Positions 9,437 to 17,473 of a stretch of 64,000 bases of DNA are shown here, piece after piece. Below the pieces are notes generated by a model. That model had not been told where the DNA came from. It ran no database searches and saw nothing but the letters and a program-made list of their open reading frames with translations. Each line of letters starts with the position of its first letter. Positions within the stretch are counted from its first letter, which is position 1. Origin of the DNA: an uncultured Alcaligenaceae bacterium (lineage in GTDB: Bacteria; Pseudomonadota; Gammaproteobacteria; Burkholderiales; Burkholderiaceae_B). A program made the position numbers and the translations under genes. The stretch covers positions 37,493-101,492 of the forward strand of contig CALKIR010000017.1 in assembly GCA_937995985.1 (NCBI GenBank), written 5' to 3'.

Positions 9437-10468
9437 ATGAATAGACAACAAAAAATAACTATACGGCCAGTGGCCAAGCATGCTGTAGCTATTATGGCTC
9501 TTTGTGCGACGGGCATGTTGGTGGGGCCAGCGGTGGCAGCAAACAAGGTGCTGCGGGCTTCCCATCAGTTTCCAGGAGGACAAGGCGATCCTCGTGATGA
9601 AATGGTCCAAATTATTGCTCAGGAGGTTAAGGACGCAAATGTTGGCTTAGAGATTCAGGTGTTTCCAGGATCCTCTTTGTATAAGCCAGTAGAGCAGTGG
9701 GGGGCTGTAACGCGGGGGCGATTAGACATGACTGCCTTTCCTTTAGATTATGCTTCTGGGCGGGTGCCCCAATTTTCCGCCACTTTAATGCCTGGGTTGG
9801 TGCGTAACTATGATCATGCACAGCGCTTGAATCAATCTCCTTTTATGGATGAAATCCGTGCTTTGGTAGAAGAAAATGGTGGTCTCATTATTGCAGATGC
9901 GTGGTTAGCCGGTGGGTTTGCCTCTAAGGAGCGTTGCATTACCAGCCCTGAGAGCATTGAGGGACAGGTGATTCGCGCTGCAGGGCCCGCCTTTGAGCAA
10001 ATGCTGGCTGAGGCAGGGGCCTCTATTGCCTCTATGCCCTCATCAGAAGTGTATACCGCCATGCAAACAGGTGTTTTAGATGCAGCTAATACATCAAATG
10101 ATAGTTTTGTTTCCTATCGATTATATGAGCAAGTGAAATGCCTCACGGCACCTGGAGAGAATGCACTGTGGTTTATGTATGAGCCTGTGATTATGTCCAA
10201 GCAAGTATTTGAGGGCTTAACTAAAGAACAGCAAGATGCGATTATGGCCGCAGCTCGCAAAGCCGAGGAATATTTTGATCGGGTATCGCGAGAAGGGGAG
10301 CAAAAGATGATCGATATCTTTAAAGAAAGTGGAGTAGAGGTAATTGAGCTTTCTGATGAGGATTATGCGGCATGGATGGAGGTAGCGCAACGCTCTTCTT
10401 ATAAAAACTTTGCAGAGCAAGTCAAAGGCGGTAAAGAACTATTAGAAAAAGCTTTGGCTGTTGAATAA
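9437..10468 (+). CDS. TRAP transporter solute-binding protein, probably for malonate
   Basis: Periplasmic DctP-type receptor, 343 residues. A signal peptide occupies about residues 1-34 (basic start, hydrophobic segment MALCATGMLVG, cleavage after AVA). The mature part starts VLRASHQFPGGQGDPR and shows the DctP core, including MTAFPLDY, the IRAAGPAFEQML stretch with the arginine that normally clamps a carboxylate, and PSSEVYTAMQTGVLDAAN. It is 21 bases after the malonyl-CoA synthetase with a GGAGGAG ribosome site. Malonate as ligand is inferred from the operon and from rhizobial MatPQM. A hairpin with a T run lies right after the stop, before the membrane subunits. Confidence 0.9.
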   Translation: MNRQQKITIRPVAKHAVAIMALCATGMLVGPAVAANKVLRASHQFPGGQGDPRDEMVQIIAQEVKDANVGLEIQVFPGSSLYKPVEQWGAVTRGRLDMTAFPLDYASGRVPQFSATLMPGLVRNYDHAQRLNQSPFMDEIRALVEENGGLIIADAWLAGGFASKERCITSPESIEGQVIRAAGPAFEQMLAEAGASIASMPSSEVYTAMQTGVLDAANTSNDSFVSYRLYEQVKCLTAPGENALWFMYEPVIMSKQVFEGLTKEQQDAIMAAARKAEEYFDRVSREGEQKMIDIFKESGVEVIELSDEDYAAWMEVAQRSSYKNFAEQVKGGKELLEKALAVE

Positions 10469-10477
10469 TGCATGGGG

Positions 10478-10517
10478 ACACTCACCTGGCTGTAATGGCT
10501 CAGGTGAGTGTTTTTTT
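10478..10517 (+). terminator. Hairpin with T run between TRAP receptor and membrane subunits
   Basis: ACACTCACCTG at 10478-10488 and CAGGTGAGTGT at 10501-10511 form a perfect 11-base-pair stem with a 12-base loop, followed by T at 10511-10517. It would end part of the transcripts after the binding-protein gene or protect its 3' end, so that receptor exceeds permease. Confidence 0.8.
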
Positions 10518-10539
10518 ATCCGCAGAGGAAGCGTGCATC

Positions 10540-11037
10540 ATGATAAATAAATATATTGCTTGCGTCGAGCGCCTGTCGCGTTTGTGTGGGGTGCTTGCTG
10601 TAGCATGTTTAATTTTTGCCATGGTGGTGGTGTGTCAAATGATTTTGACTCGTTATGTGTTTCGTGGGGCCACCATATGGCAAACAGAGGCGGTAGTATT
10701 TTCAGCAACAGCGGCAATTTTCATTGGTGCCCCTTATGTGCTGTTACGTAAAGGGCATGTGGGGGTGGATGTGGTCATGCATTATGCCTCTAGCCGCAAT
10801 CAGCGTCGCTTAGAGTTGATTGGCTCGCTGCTAGGACTCTTGTTCTGTGTGATCATGGCCATTGCTACGGGCCTTCATTGGTATGAGGCGTATGACCGAG
10901 GATGGACTACGCCTAGTGTCGCAGCGGTACCGCTTTGGTGGCCTCTTAGCCCAATGCTTATTGGCTTTGTACTGTTGAGCCTACAGTATTTGGCTAATTT
11001 ATTGAGGATTTATAAACAGGATGAGGTGCGGCCATGA
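10540..11037 (+). CDS. TRAP transporter small permease (DctQ type)
   Basis: Inner-membrane subunit of 165 residues with four predicted helices: about residues 14-38, 48-68, 90-111 and 128-150. The segment TRYVFRGATIWQTEA is the usual DctQ signature. I chose ATG 10540, which has AGAGGAA nine bases upstream and lies after the hairpin; the longer frame from 10468 would run through that hairpin. The stop overlaps the start of the large permease by four bases, so the two are coupled. It works with the receptor and large subunit as a sodium-driven secondary importer. Confidence 0.88.
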   Translation: MINKYIACVERLSRLCGVLAVACLIFAMVVVCQMILTRYVFRGATIWQTEAVVFSATAAIFIGAPYVLLRKGHVGVDVVMHYASSRNQRRLELIGSLLGLLFCVIMAIATGLHWYEAYDRGWTTPSVAAVPLWWPLSPMLIGFVLLSLQYLANLLRIYKQDEVRP

Positions 11038-12350
11038 CTCCAATGATAGCAGGACTGCTGTTAATTGCTCTTTTATTCGTTTTATTGGCCACAGGGATGC
11101 CTATTGCCTTTGCGTTGGGGTTGGCAGCGGTAGCTGGCATTTTTATGGATATGGGTCTCGAGTCAGTATATGTGCTGGCTGAAACAATGTTTGCGGGCAT
11201 TGGCAATTTGGCTTATGTGGCCATTCCTATGTTTGTGCTCATGGGGTCGTTGGTCGCAGGAACACCTGCCGGAGGGGATTTGTATCGTTCTTTAGATCGG
11301 TGGCTATACAAGGTTCCTGGTGGGCTTGTGTTATCCAATATTGGTGCTTGTGCTATTTTTTCTGGCATGACGGGCTCTAGCCCTGCAACATGTGCTGCAA
11401 TTGGGCGCTTAGGTATTCCTGAAATGCGCAAGCGAGGCTATCCGAATTCAGTGGCAACGGGCTCTATTGCTGCGGGGGGCACTTTAGGGATTTTAATACC
11501 GCCTTCAGTCACCATGATTGTGTACGGTATTTCCACCCAAACCTCTATAGGGCGATTATTTCTGGCGGGGGTAGTGCCGGGCATTATGCTGACTGCCATG
11601 TTTATGGTGTGGGCACTGATAGATGCACGGCGTAAGGGCTTTCGCTTTGTGGTTCCAGGGCTCAAGTATAGCTTGCGTGAAAAATTTCAAACCTTACCAC
11701 GGGTGGTGCCTTTATTAGCCATCATAGTGGGTATGATGTTTGTGCTTTACGGAGGAGTGGCCACCCCCTCTGAGGCAGCTGGGGCAGGAGCGATGTTGAC
11801 CTTAATTGTGGTGATTCTGGTTTATCGCTTATTTAAGGTAAGAGATTTTGTCCCTATTTTTAGTTCTGCTATGCGTGAAAGCGTCATGATTATGATGATC
11901 ATGGCCTCGGCGGAGTTATTTGCTTTTGCTTTATCATCTTTGTATATCACGCAGTCATTGGCAGCGACCATTGCCACCTTAGAGATTAATCGCTGGGCAC
12001 TAATGGGGTTGATCAATGTGTTTTTATTGGTAGCGGGATTGTTTTTGCCTCCCGTTGCAGTCATTGTCATGTCCGCACCTTTGTTGTATCCCATCATTGT
12101 TCATGCCGGTTTTGATCCCTATTGGTTTGCTGTGGTGCTGACCATTAATATGGAGATTGGCTTAATCACGCCTCCTATTGGATTAAATTTATTTGTCATT
12201 AATTCTATTGCTCCAGAGGTGCCGACTCGGGAGATCTTGTCTGGATCGCTGCCTTATGTAGCTGTGATGATAGTTGCGATTATTATTTTATGTATTGTTC
12301 CTGAGATCGCGACTGCTTTGCCTGAATGGTGGATGGGGCCAGCGCGTTAG
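11034..12350 (+). CDS. TRAP transporter large permease (DctM type)
   Basis: Polytopic inner-membrane protein, 438 residues, that forms the translocation path of a TRAP importer. Hydrophobic helices run through the whole length. Family wording is clear: GMPIAFALG at the start, IPMFVLMGSLVAG, FSGMTGSSPATCAAIG, TLGILIPPSVTMIVYG, GVATPSEAAGAGA, and NMEIGLITPPIGLNLFV near the end. It overlaps the small permease by four bases and closes the operon; a perfect stem follows 19 bases after its stop. Confidence 0.93.
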   Translation: MTPMIAGLLLIALLFVLLATGMPIAFALGLAAVAGIFMDMGLESVYVLAETMFAGIGNLAYVAIPMFVLMGSLVAGTPAGGDLYRSLDRWLYKVPGGLVLSNIGACAIFSGMTGSSPATCAAIGRLGIPEMRKRGYPNSVATGSIAAGGTLGILIPPSVTMIVYGISTQTSIGRLFLAGVVPGIMLTAMFMVWALIDARRKGFRFVVPGLKYSLREKFQTLPRVVPLLAIIVGMMFVLYGGVATPSEAAGAGAMLTLIVVILVYRLFKVRDFVPIFSSAMRESVMIMMIMASAELFAFALSSLYITQSLAATIATLEINRWALMGLINVFLLVAGLFLPPVAVIVMSAPLLYPIIVHAGFDPYWFAVVLTINMEIGLITPPIGLNLFVINSIAPEVPTREILSGSLPYVAVMIVAIIILCIVPEIATALPEWWMGPAR

Positions 12351-12368
12351 CCAAGGGGGCCAGATAGC

Positions 12369-12397
12369 ACAACGCCGTCATAGAGTGACGGCGTTGT
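12369..12397. terminator. Perfect stem-loop between convergent genes, possible terminator
   Basis: ACAACGCCGTCA at 12369-12380 pairs with TGACGGCGTTGT at 12386-12397 around TAGAG. There is no T run on either side, so termination is inferred only from its place between two converging genes. Confidence 0.55.
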
Positions 12398-12418
12398 AGT
12401 ATGGAATTGTTATTTATA

Positions 12419-13327
12419 TTATTTGGTCTCGGATACCATATAAAGAATGGCTGCCTTGAGCTCGTCATCGGAGGCTGAGGAGCCGCCTCGGGGGGGCATG
12501 GCCCCAGTGCCGCTAATGGCCTTTTCGAGCATGTCTTGGAGGCCCGTGGCAATATAAGGCTCCCAAGCGCTGGCATCGCCAAATTTAGGAGCGCCTGCAA
12601 CGCCTGCTGCATGACAGGCAAAGCAGTTGCTGTCATAGAGTTTTTTACCAATTTCAAGTTGTTCAGCAGTGGCTGCAAACTCATCACCACCTGCTGCTGC
12701 ATCGGTTGGAGCGGGGTCATCAGAGGTGGTCTCGACAGCAGCTGTTTGGGGCGCGGGGGTCTCAGCGGTATCAGCTGGAGCGCTTGACTCATCACCGGCA
12801 GCATCAGGCTCAGGGAAATTAGCCCCTGCGGCATTGGCCATATATACCATCGCGCGCTCGACCTCGAGGTCATCCAAAGAGGGGTTGCCTCCTTTTGCAG
12901 GCATGGCGCCACGCCCATTGAGGGCGACCTGGAGCATGTCCTCGTAGCCGGCCTCTATATAGGGCCCCCAAGCAGTCGCATCACCGAATGTAGGAGCACC
13001 GGCAACACCCGTAGCATGACAGGTCGCGCAAGTGCTGTTATAGACCTCTTCGCCGGTTTTGAGCTCTATATTGCCATCATCTATTGGGGCTTGGAATACG
13101 ACTCGTGCCACGGGCTGAATCCGATCAGCAACGGCCTCGTGTGTCAACTGTCGTTCAGCAGTGCCCCGGCGCATATCACCGGTGACATATTCTAATACTA
13201 AGATAAGTGCCCCGATAGGGATGAGAAAAGCGAAAATAGCGGTCAAAAACACTCTGAGCGGGTGCTTGACCTCGCCGGTTTGAGTGTCATTGAGATTCTG
13301 ATTGGGCTGTTGTTCCGTAGTGCTCAT
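12419..13327 (-). CDS. Membrane-anchored di-haem cytochrome c5-type protein
   Basis: A 302-residue protein with one N-terminal membrane anchor (about residues 26-48) and two cytochrome c domains facing the periplasm. Haem-binding motifs are CATCH (100-104) and CFACH (235-239), and the axial methionines are probably M142 (GAMPAKGG) and M277 (GAMPPRGG). The domains are near copies: both read CHAxGVAGAPxFGD, then a MLxxA stretch, then GAMPxxGG. They are joined by an Ala/Pro/Asp/Glu-rich linker of about 50 residues (170-220). This is the c5 family layout seen in Burkholderiales, likely carrying electrons toward a terminal oxidase; the partner is not visible here. Confidence 0.9.
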   Translation of the reverse strand: MSTTEQQPNQNLNDTQTGEVKHPLRVFLTAIFAFLIPIGALILVLEYVTGDMRRGTAERQLTHEAVADRIQPVARVVFQAPIDDGNIELKTGEEVYNSTCATCHATGVAGAPTFGDATAWGPYIEAGYEDMLQVALNGRGAMPAKGGNPSLDDLEVERAMVYMANAAGANFPEPDAAGDESSAPADTAETPAPQTAAVETTSDDPAPTDAAAGGDEFAATAEQLEIGKKLYDSNCFACHAAGVAGAPKFGDASAWEPYIATGLQDMLEKAISGTGAMPPRGGSSASDDELKAAILYMVSETK

Positions 13328-13597
13328 AAATCGGATCCTGCGTAGTCGTTTTGCTCTAGTCTAGCGTTTGTTATGTGGCCTACGCCTGCTAGACCCTCTG
13401 ATATGTATTGGAAAAGTAAGAAAGCAAAGTTTAGCCTAAATAAACCTAAGCCGTTAGATATAGGGCAAAGCTTTTACTTTGCAAGCAACTGCTAATTATA
13501 GCGAACAATAGCGGGAATGTATGTGCCCCGTCCCAAAGGATGGGCGTGATGAAAGGCTTTTACAACTTTGGTGATTTTAGGCTACAATAGCCACTTT

Positions 13598-13672
13598 GCG
13601 CCCGTAGTTCAATGGATAGAATAAGAGTCTCCGAAGCTCTTGGTCCAGGTTCGATTCCTGGCGGGCGCGCCA
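13598..13672 (+). tRNA. tRNA-Arg (anticodon CCG)
   Basis: A 75-base cloverleaf with CCA encoded. The acceptor GCGCCCG (13598-13604) pairs with CGGGCGC (13662-13668). The anticodon stem AGAGT/GCTCT, closed by a T-G pair, carries the loop CTCCGAA with anticodon CCG; the T arm is CCAGG-TTCGATT-CCTGG. A terminator follows 12 bases later. No integrase or repeated 3' end was seen next to it. Confidence 0.97.
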
Positions 13673-13684
13673 ATAACTCTTTTT

Positions 13685-13708
13685 AAGACGTCATAGACGT
13701 CTTTTTTT
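13685..13708 (+). terminator. Terminator of tRNA-Arg
   Basis: AAGACGTC (13685-13692) and GACGTCTT (13696-13703) form an 8-base-pair stem with an ATA loop, followed by a run of T to 13708. It also lies just past the end of gshA, which comes from the other side. Confidence 0.85.
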
Positions 13709-13724
13709 GTGCCTTGCACATGCC

Positions 13725-15308
13725 CTAATCTTTGGGTTGCCCATCAAGGGCGCGCTCGAACTCTTTTAGATAATCTTCAAAGCTTTGTTGTTGGGGGCGG
13801 GATTCAATAGCTTGTTGTTGCTCTAGGGATGCTTTGGCCATGGCCACAAAACGCTCTTCTACATCGGTAGGGAGCCCTTTGGTAATCAGGTGTTCTTGCT
13901 GGCGTTGGCTTTGTTGTAGGGTGTATTCGACAAAGCTTAGACCTGATGATTCAATATCACGCAATAGGCGCGCAGAGGGACATTGGCTGGAGTTGAGAAT
14001 TTTCTTTTCTTGCTCTGCGAGGGCAGCCTCGTGCACTCCATTGAGTCCTTGGCTGGCGTCTAATGCTTTTGCATAGGGGCGCATGCGCGTGATGATTTGA
14101 TGCCCCCATTCTTGTAGTGATATTTCCTTGGTATCGGGGTCTTTGAGGAGCAGGCCAGGACGGCGTCCTTCGCGCACGACTTTGGCAAAGTTGTTTTTGC
14201 TGTCTTGGCAAAAGCCACCATCGGCAAAAAATGGACTGGGTTCTGTGACACAAAACAACAAAAAAGTATCAAGAAAATAACAAGAAGACAGGGCCAGACC
14301 CATAGGGTCATAGGGGTCGATATCAAGACAGCGTACTTCTATGTACTCAACGCCTCGATTTGCCAGTGCAGATAGGGGGCGCTCGCCTGCAAGGGGGGTG
14401 CGTTTGGGGCGAATGCTGGAGTAGTACTCGTTTTCTATTTGCAAAATATTATTGCTTAGCTGAATCCACTCGCCATTGCGATGGGTGCCAATTTTTTCAT
14501 AAGCAGGCCAAGTGGAGGTAACAGCGCGACGCATGCGCATCAAGAAGGTGTTGAGATCGTTGTAACAGAGCTGCAATTCGGCTTGTGCCTCTTTGTTTTG
14601 ATAACCTAAATCACTCATGCGTAGACTGGTAGCCCAAGGAAGAGTATAGGTATCGGGACCGACTTGCTCTAAGGGGAGGCGGTGTCCGGTTAAAAAGTCA
14701 CTGGAGACTACTGGAGAGGCTCCAAAGAGGTACATGAGTAGCCAAGCGTAACGGGTAAAGTTACGAATCAGGGCCAAATAGCCATTGGTGCGCTGATGCT
14801 GCAAATCCTCACCAGGGTACTTCAGCCGCCTCCAAAACTCATCAGGCAGGGAGAGGTTGTAATGGACTCCTGCAATACATTGCATGCGCTTGCCATATCG
14901 CTCGGCTAGGCCACGTCGATAAATATTTCGGAACAAGCCCTCGTTAGAGGTACCGTACCAGCCGATGCGAATATCCTCCTCATCGGGCAAGTGGGCGGGC
15001 ATGGATTGATTCCAGAAAATCTCATTATGCAGGCGCGTGGCCACAAATTGTTGTATGTGCGTCAGCTCGGTATATAAGGACAGGCTGTCTTGGTGGGTGC
15101 CCGTGATAAGCTCTAATAGCGCCTCAGCATAGTCGGTAGTAATTTTTTTATGGGTTAGGGTAGAACCGAGTGCCTGGGGGTGATCGGTGGCAGCCAGAGT
15201 GGCCACTGGGGTCACTCGTAACCCTTCACGTTCAACACCGCGATTCATGTGTTTGAGTAGTTCTAGGTTGTCTTCAAGCTGGGGCAAACGTGTTTGGCAA
15301 ACAGTCAT
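13725..15308 (-). CDS. gshA: Glutamate-cysteine ligase
   Basis: First step of glutathione synthesis: ATP-dependent joining of glutamate and cysteine. The protein follows E. coli GshA along its length: GVEREGLRV, LGSTLTHKKITTDYAEALLE, WYGTSNEGLFRNIYRRGL, GVHYNLSLP, YLFGASPVVSSDFL, LPWATSLRMSDLGYQNK, NNILQIENEYYSSIRPKR and GVEYIEVRCLDIDPYDP. With the ATG at 15308 it has 527 residues, against 518 in E. coli. A longer frame from GTG 15380 adds 24 residues with no homology and no ribosome site, so I prefer 15308, though the ribosome site there is also weak. Single gene, convergent with the tRNA. Confidence 0.93.
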   Translation of the reverse strand: MTVCQTRLPQLEDNLELLKHMNRGVEREGLRVTPVATLAATDHPQALGSTLTHKKITTDYAEALLELITGTHQDSLSLYTELTHIQQFVATRLHNEIFWNQSMPAHLPDEEDIRIGWYGTSNEGLFRNIYRRGLAERYGKRMQCIAGVHYNLSLPDEFWRRLKYPGEDLQHQRTNGYLALIRNFTRYAWLLMYLFGASPVVSSDFLTGHRLPLEQVGPDTYTLPWATSLRMSDLGYQNKEAQAELQLCYNDLNTFLMRMRRAVTSTWPAYEKIGTHRNGEWIQLSNNILQIENEYYSSIRPKRTPLAGERPLSALANRGVEYIEVRCLDIDPYDPMGLALSSCYFLDTFLLFCVTEPSPFFADGGFCQDSKNNFAKVVREGRRPGLLLKDPDTKEISLQEWGHQIITRMRPYAKALDASQGLNGVHEAALAEQEKKILNSSQCPSARLLRDIESSGLSFVEYTLQQSQRQQEHLITKGLPTDVEERFVAMAKASLEQQQAIESRPQQQSFEDYLKEFERALDGQPKD

Positions 15309-15489
15309 TACGATATCACTAACAAGTAAAAAATTTACGTAGAGGCTTGCACCGACGGGCGGGTTGGCCAGGTAAACCACTTTGCTGCCATAGTAGCAAA
15401 AATTAAGGTGTTGTGAGCCGAATTTACAAAATCTTTGTAGAAAGGCTCCTTGGGTTGCGCAGCAGTAAACTTTGTGCTGACTCGATGAT

Positions 15490-15495
15490 TATAAT
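15490..15495 (+). promoter_or_regulatory. Candidate -10 box of metX
   Basis: TATAAT at 15490-15495, preceded by TGAT. No good -35 is seen at 16-18 bases, so it may act as an extended -10 promoter. Transcription from about 15502 would give a leader that contains the whole SAM-II aptamer. Confidence 0.45.
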
Positions 15496-15527
15496 GGGAA
15501 GTGGTACACTTTGGTTTTGTTTTACCT

Positions 15528-15585
15528 TTGCGCCGATTTGCTTGATCCGCTTGCGGGCGCATGGAATAAATCCAGCTAAAGAGGT
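15528..15585 (+). promoter_or_regulatory. SAM-II type riboswitch in the metX leader
   Basis: Elements of the SAM-II (metA/metX) aptamer occur in the right order. P1 is GCGCC (15530-15534) with GGCGC (15556-15560). GATTTG follows the first P1 strand and CTTGC lies just before the second. After P1 come ATAAAT, AGCTAAA and GAGG (15581-15584). The 3' segment ATCCAGC (15570-15576) can pair with GCTTGAT (15540-15546) at six of seven positions to make a pseudoknot. GAGG is also the metX ribosome site, seven bases before ATG, so SAM binding would hide it and lower translation. The order matches the 52-base environmental metX SAM-II sequence I know; the loop is two bases longer. The gene context, homoserine acyltransferase, is the classic one for this class. 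Confidence 0.77.
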
Positions 15586-15591
15586 CCATTT

Positions 15592-16845
15592 ATGGTTTCT
15601 ACTGCACAGTCTGCCTTGCCTTCTCGCTCTTCTGATTCTGCCCAAGACCGTTCATTTATTTCAGTTCCTGAGGGTTCTGTTGGTATTGTTGAGTCTGAGA
15701 TCATTGCATTTGATGAGCCTTTGCACTTGAGTAGCGGTCAGGTGCTGCCCCAATATCAATTAGCGATTGAGACTTATGGTGAATTAAATGCTGATGCAAG
15801 TAATGCCGTTTTGGTGTGTCATGCTTTAAACGCCTCGCATCATGTGGCAGGTATTGATGCCCATGATCCTAAAAATATAGGATGGTGGGACAATATGGTC
15901 GGTCCCGGCAAGGCGCTGGATACCGACCGTTTTTTTGTTATTGGTATTAATAATATTGGCTCATGTTTTGGCTCTACAGGGCCGGCCAGTATCAATCCTG
16001 CAACGGGTCAGCCTTGGGGGCGAGATTTCCCCTTAGTGACGGTAGAAGACTGGGTGCGTGCGCAGGCTCGGGTGGCTGATTATTTAGGGATAAAGCAGTT
16101 TGCAGCAGTTATGGGCGGCTCATTAGGAGGTATGCAGGCGTTGAGCTGGGCCATTACTTGCCCTGAGCGGGTGCGCCATTGCATCGTAATAGCCAGTACG
16201 CCTCGGTTAAGTGCCCAAAATATTGCCTTTAATGAGGTTGCCCGACGCGCGATCATTACCGATCCTGATTTTCATGATGGGAACTATTATCTCCATAACA
16301 CTGTGCCACGACGTGGTTTAACGGTGGCACGCATGATTGGGCATATTACTTATGTATCAGATGAATTAATGGCAGAGCGCTTTGGACGAGCCTTGCGTGA
16401 CCCGCTGAGTACGGGTAACTACAAATTTAATTATGATATTGAGTTTGAGGTCGAGTCTTATTTGCGCTACCAAGGGGAAAAATTTGCCAATTATTTTGAT
16501 GCCAATACTTATTTGCTGTTAACCAAGGCATTAGATTATTTTGATCCTGCACGTGCACACGGAGGAAGTTTATCTCGAGCGTTTTCACGCATTCAAGCGC
16601 AGTCTTTAGTGATTTCTTTTACTACCGATTGGCGTTTTTCTCCTGAGCGCTCACGTGAAATTGTGCAGGCATTACTTAAAAATAATAGGCAGGTTACCTA
16701 TGCTGAAATCGATGCACCCCACGGGCATGATGCATTTTTATTAAATGATCGTCAGTATCATGCCGTTGTACAGGCTTATTACGACAAAATTGCAGCCGAG
16801 TTAAATTTGGGTCCACGTGAACGAGTAACGGGGGTGTTAGCATGA
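15592..16845 (+). CDS. metX: Homoserine O-acyltransferase (MetX)
   Basis: Alpha/beta-hydrolase-fold enzyme that acylates homoserine for methionine synthesis. The nucleophile is S177 in MGGSLGGMQ; the aspartate lies in TTDWRFSPERS and the histidine in APHGHDAFL near the C-terminus. SCFGSTGPASINP and DNMVGPGKALDTDRFFV are typical MetX wording. At 417 residues it has a normal length plus a 25-residue Ser-rich start. In Betaproteobacteria many such enzymes use succinyl-CoA rather than acetyl-CoA; I cannot decide from the sequence. It is translated from the GAGG inside the putative SAM-II aptamer, and its end overlaps metW by four bases. Confidence 0.94.
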   Translation: MVSTAQSALPSRSSDSAQDRSFISVPEGSVGIVESEIIAFDEPLHLSSGQVLPQYQLAIETYGELNADASNAVLVCHALNASHHVAGIDAHDPKNIGWWDNMVGPGKALDTDRFFVIGINNIGSCFGSTGPASINPATGQPWGRDFPLVTVEDWVRAQARVADYLGIKQFAAVMGGSLGGMQALSWAITCPERVRHCIVIASTPRLSAQNIAFNEVARRAIITDPDFHDGNYYLHNTVPRRGLTVARMIGHITYVSDELMAERFGRALRDPLSTGNYKFNYDIEFEVESYLRYQGEKFANYFDANTYLLLTKALDYFDPARAHGGSLSRAFSRIQAQSLVISFTTDWRFSPERSREIVQALLKNNRQVTYAEIDAPHGHDAFLLNDRQYHAVVQAYYDKIAAELNLGPRERVTGVLA

Positions 16846-17471
16846 GCACTTTGGCCCCGGTCAGTCTTAAATATCGTCCTGATTTACAGCGCATTGCTAA
16901 TTGGATACAGCCCAATAGCAATGTGCTTGATTTGGGATGTGGGGATGGCAAGTTATTAGCCTATTTGCAACATAGCAAGCGTATCCAAGGGACCGGTGTG
17001 GAGCGAGCCCCTGATGCGGTAGTGAAAAGCATTCAACGCGGTGTCAATGTGATTCAGCAAGACCTCGAAGAGGGGTTGGCGTTATTTCCCGATCAGCATT
17101 TTCAGACCGTGGTGCTGTCTAAAACTTTGCAATCTATGTTGCATACTGAAACCATTTTGCGTGAGATGGCGCGGGTAGCCAATTATGGGGTTGTATCCTT
17201 TCCTAATTTTGGGTATTGGACCCACGGCTTATCGATTATGTTGGGGCGGATGCCTATTTCAAAGGAAATGCCTTATCAATGGTATAACACGCCTAATATT
17301 CATCTGTGCACACTCAAGGACTTCGAGGATTTGGCACAGGAGTTAGGGCTTAAGATTACTCATCGGGCCCTTTTCAACGGACGCGCTGAGGTGCGGTTTT
17401 TCCCTGGCTGGCGCAGCACCTTGGCGGTGTATCGTTTTCAGTCTCCTTTCTACTCAGCAGAAAAGGATTAA
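16842..17471 (+). CDS. metW: Methionine biosynthesis protein MetW
   Basis: SAM-dependent-methyltransferase-like protein of 209 residues that normally pairs with MetX and is needed for its activity in several proteobacteria. The nucleotide-binding motif VLDLGCGDGKLL is at about residues 28-39; SKTLQSMLHTE, VSFPNFGYW and YQWYNTPNIHLCTLKDFEDL are MetW signatures. Its ATG overlaps the metX stop, so both are governed by the same leader riboswitch. No methylated substrate is known for the family. Confidence 0.94.
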   Translation: MSTLAPVSLKYRPDLQRIANWIQPNSNVLDLGCGDGKLLAYLQHSKRIQGTGVERAPDAVVKSIQRGVNVIQQDLEEGLALFPDQHFQTVVLSKTLQSMLHTETILREMARVANYGVVSFPNFGYWTHGLSIMLGRMPISKEMPYQWYNTPNIHLCTLKDFEDLAQELGLKITHRALFNGRAEVRFFPGWRSTLAVYRFQSPFYSAEKD

Positions 17472-17473
17472 AG

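Noticed and set aside
13598..13672. tRNA-Arg as an integration site
   Set aside because: No integrase, repeated tRNA 3' end or foreign genes nearby; the XerC at 31 kb is the housekeeping recombinase.
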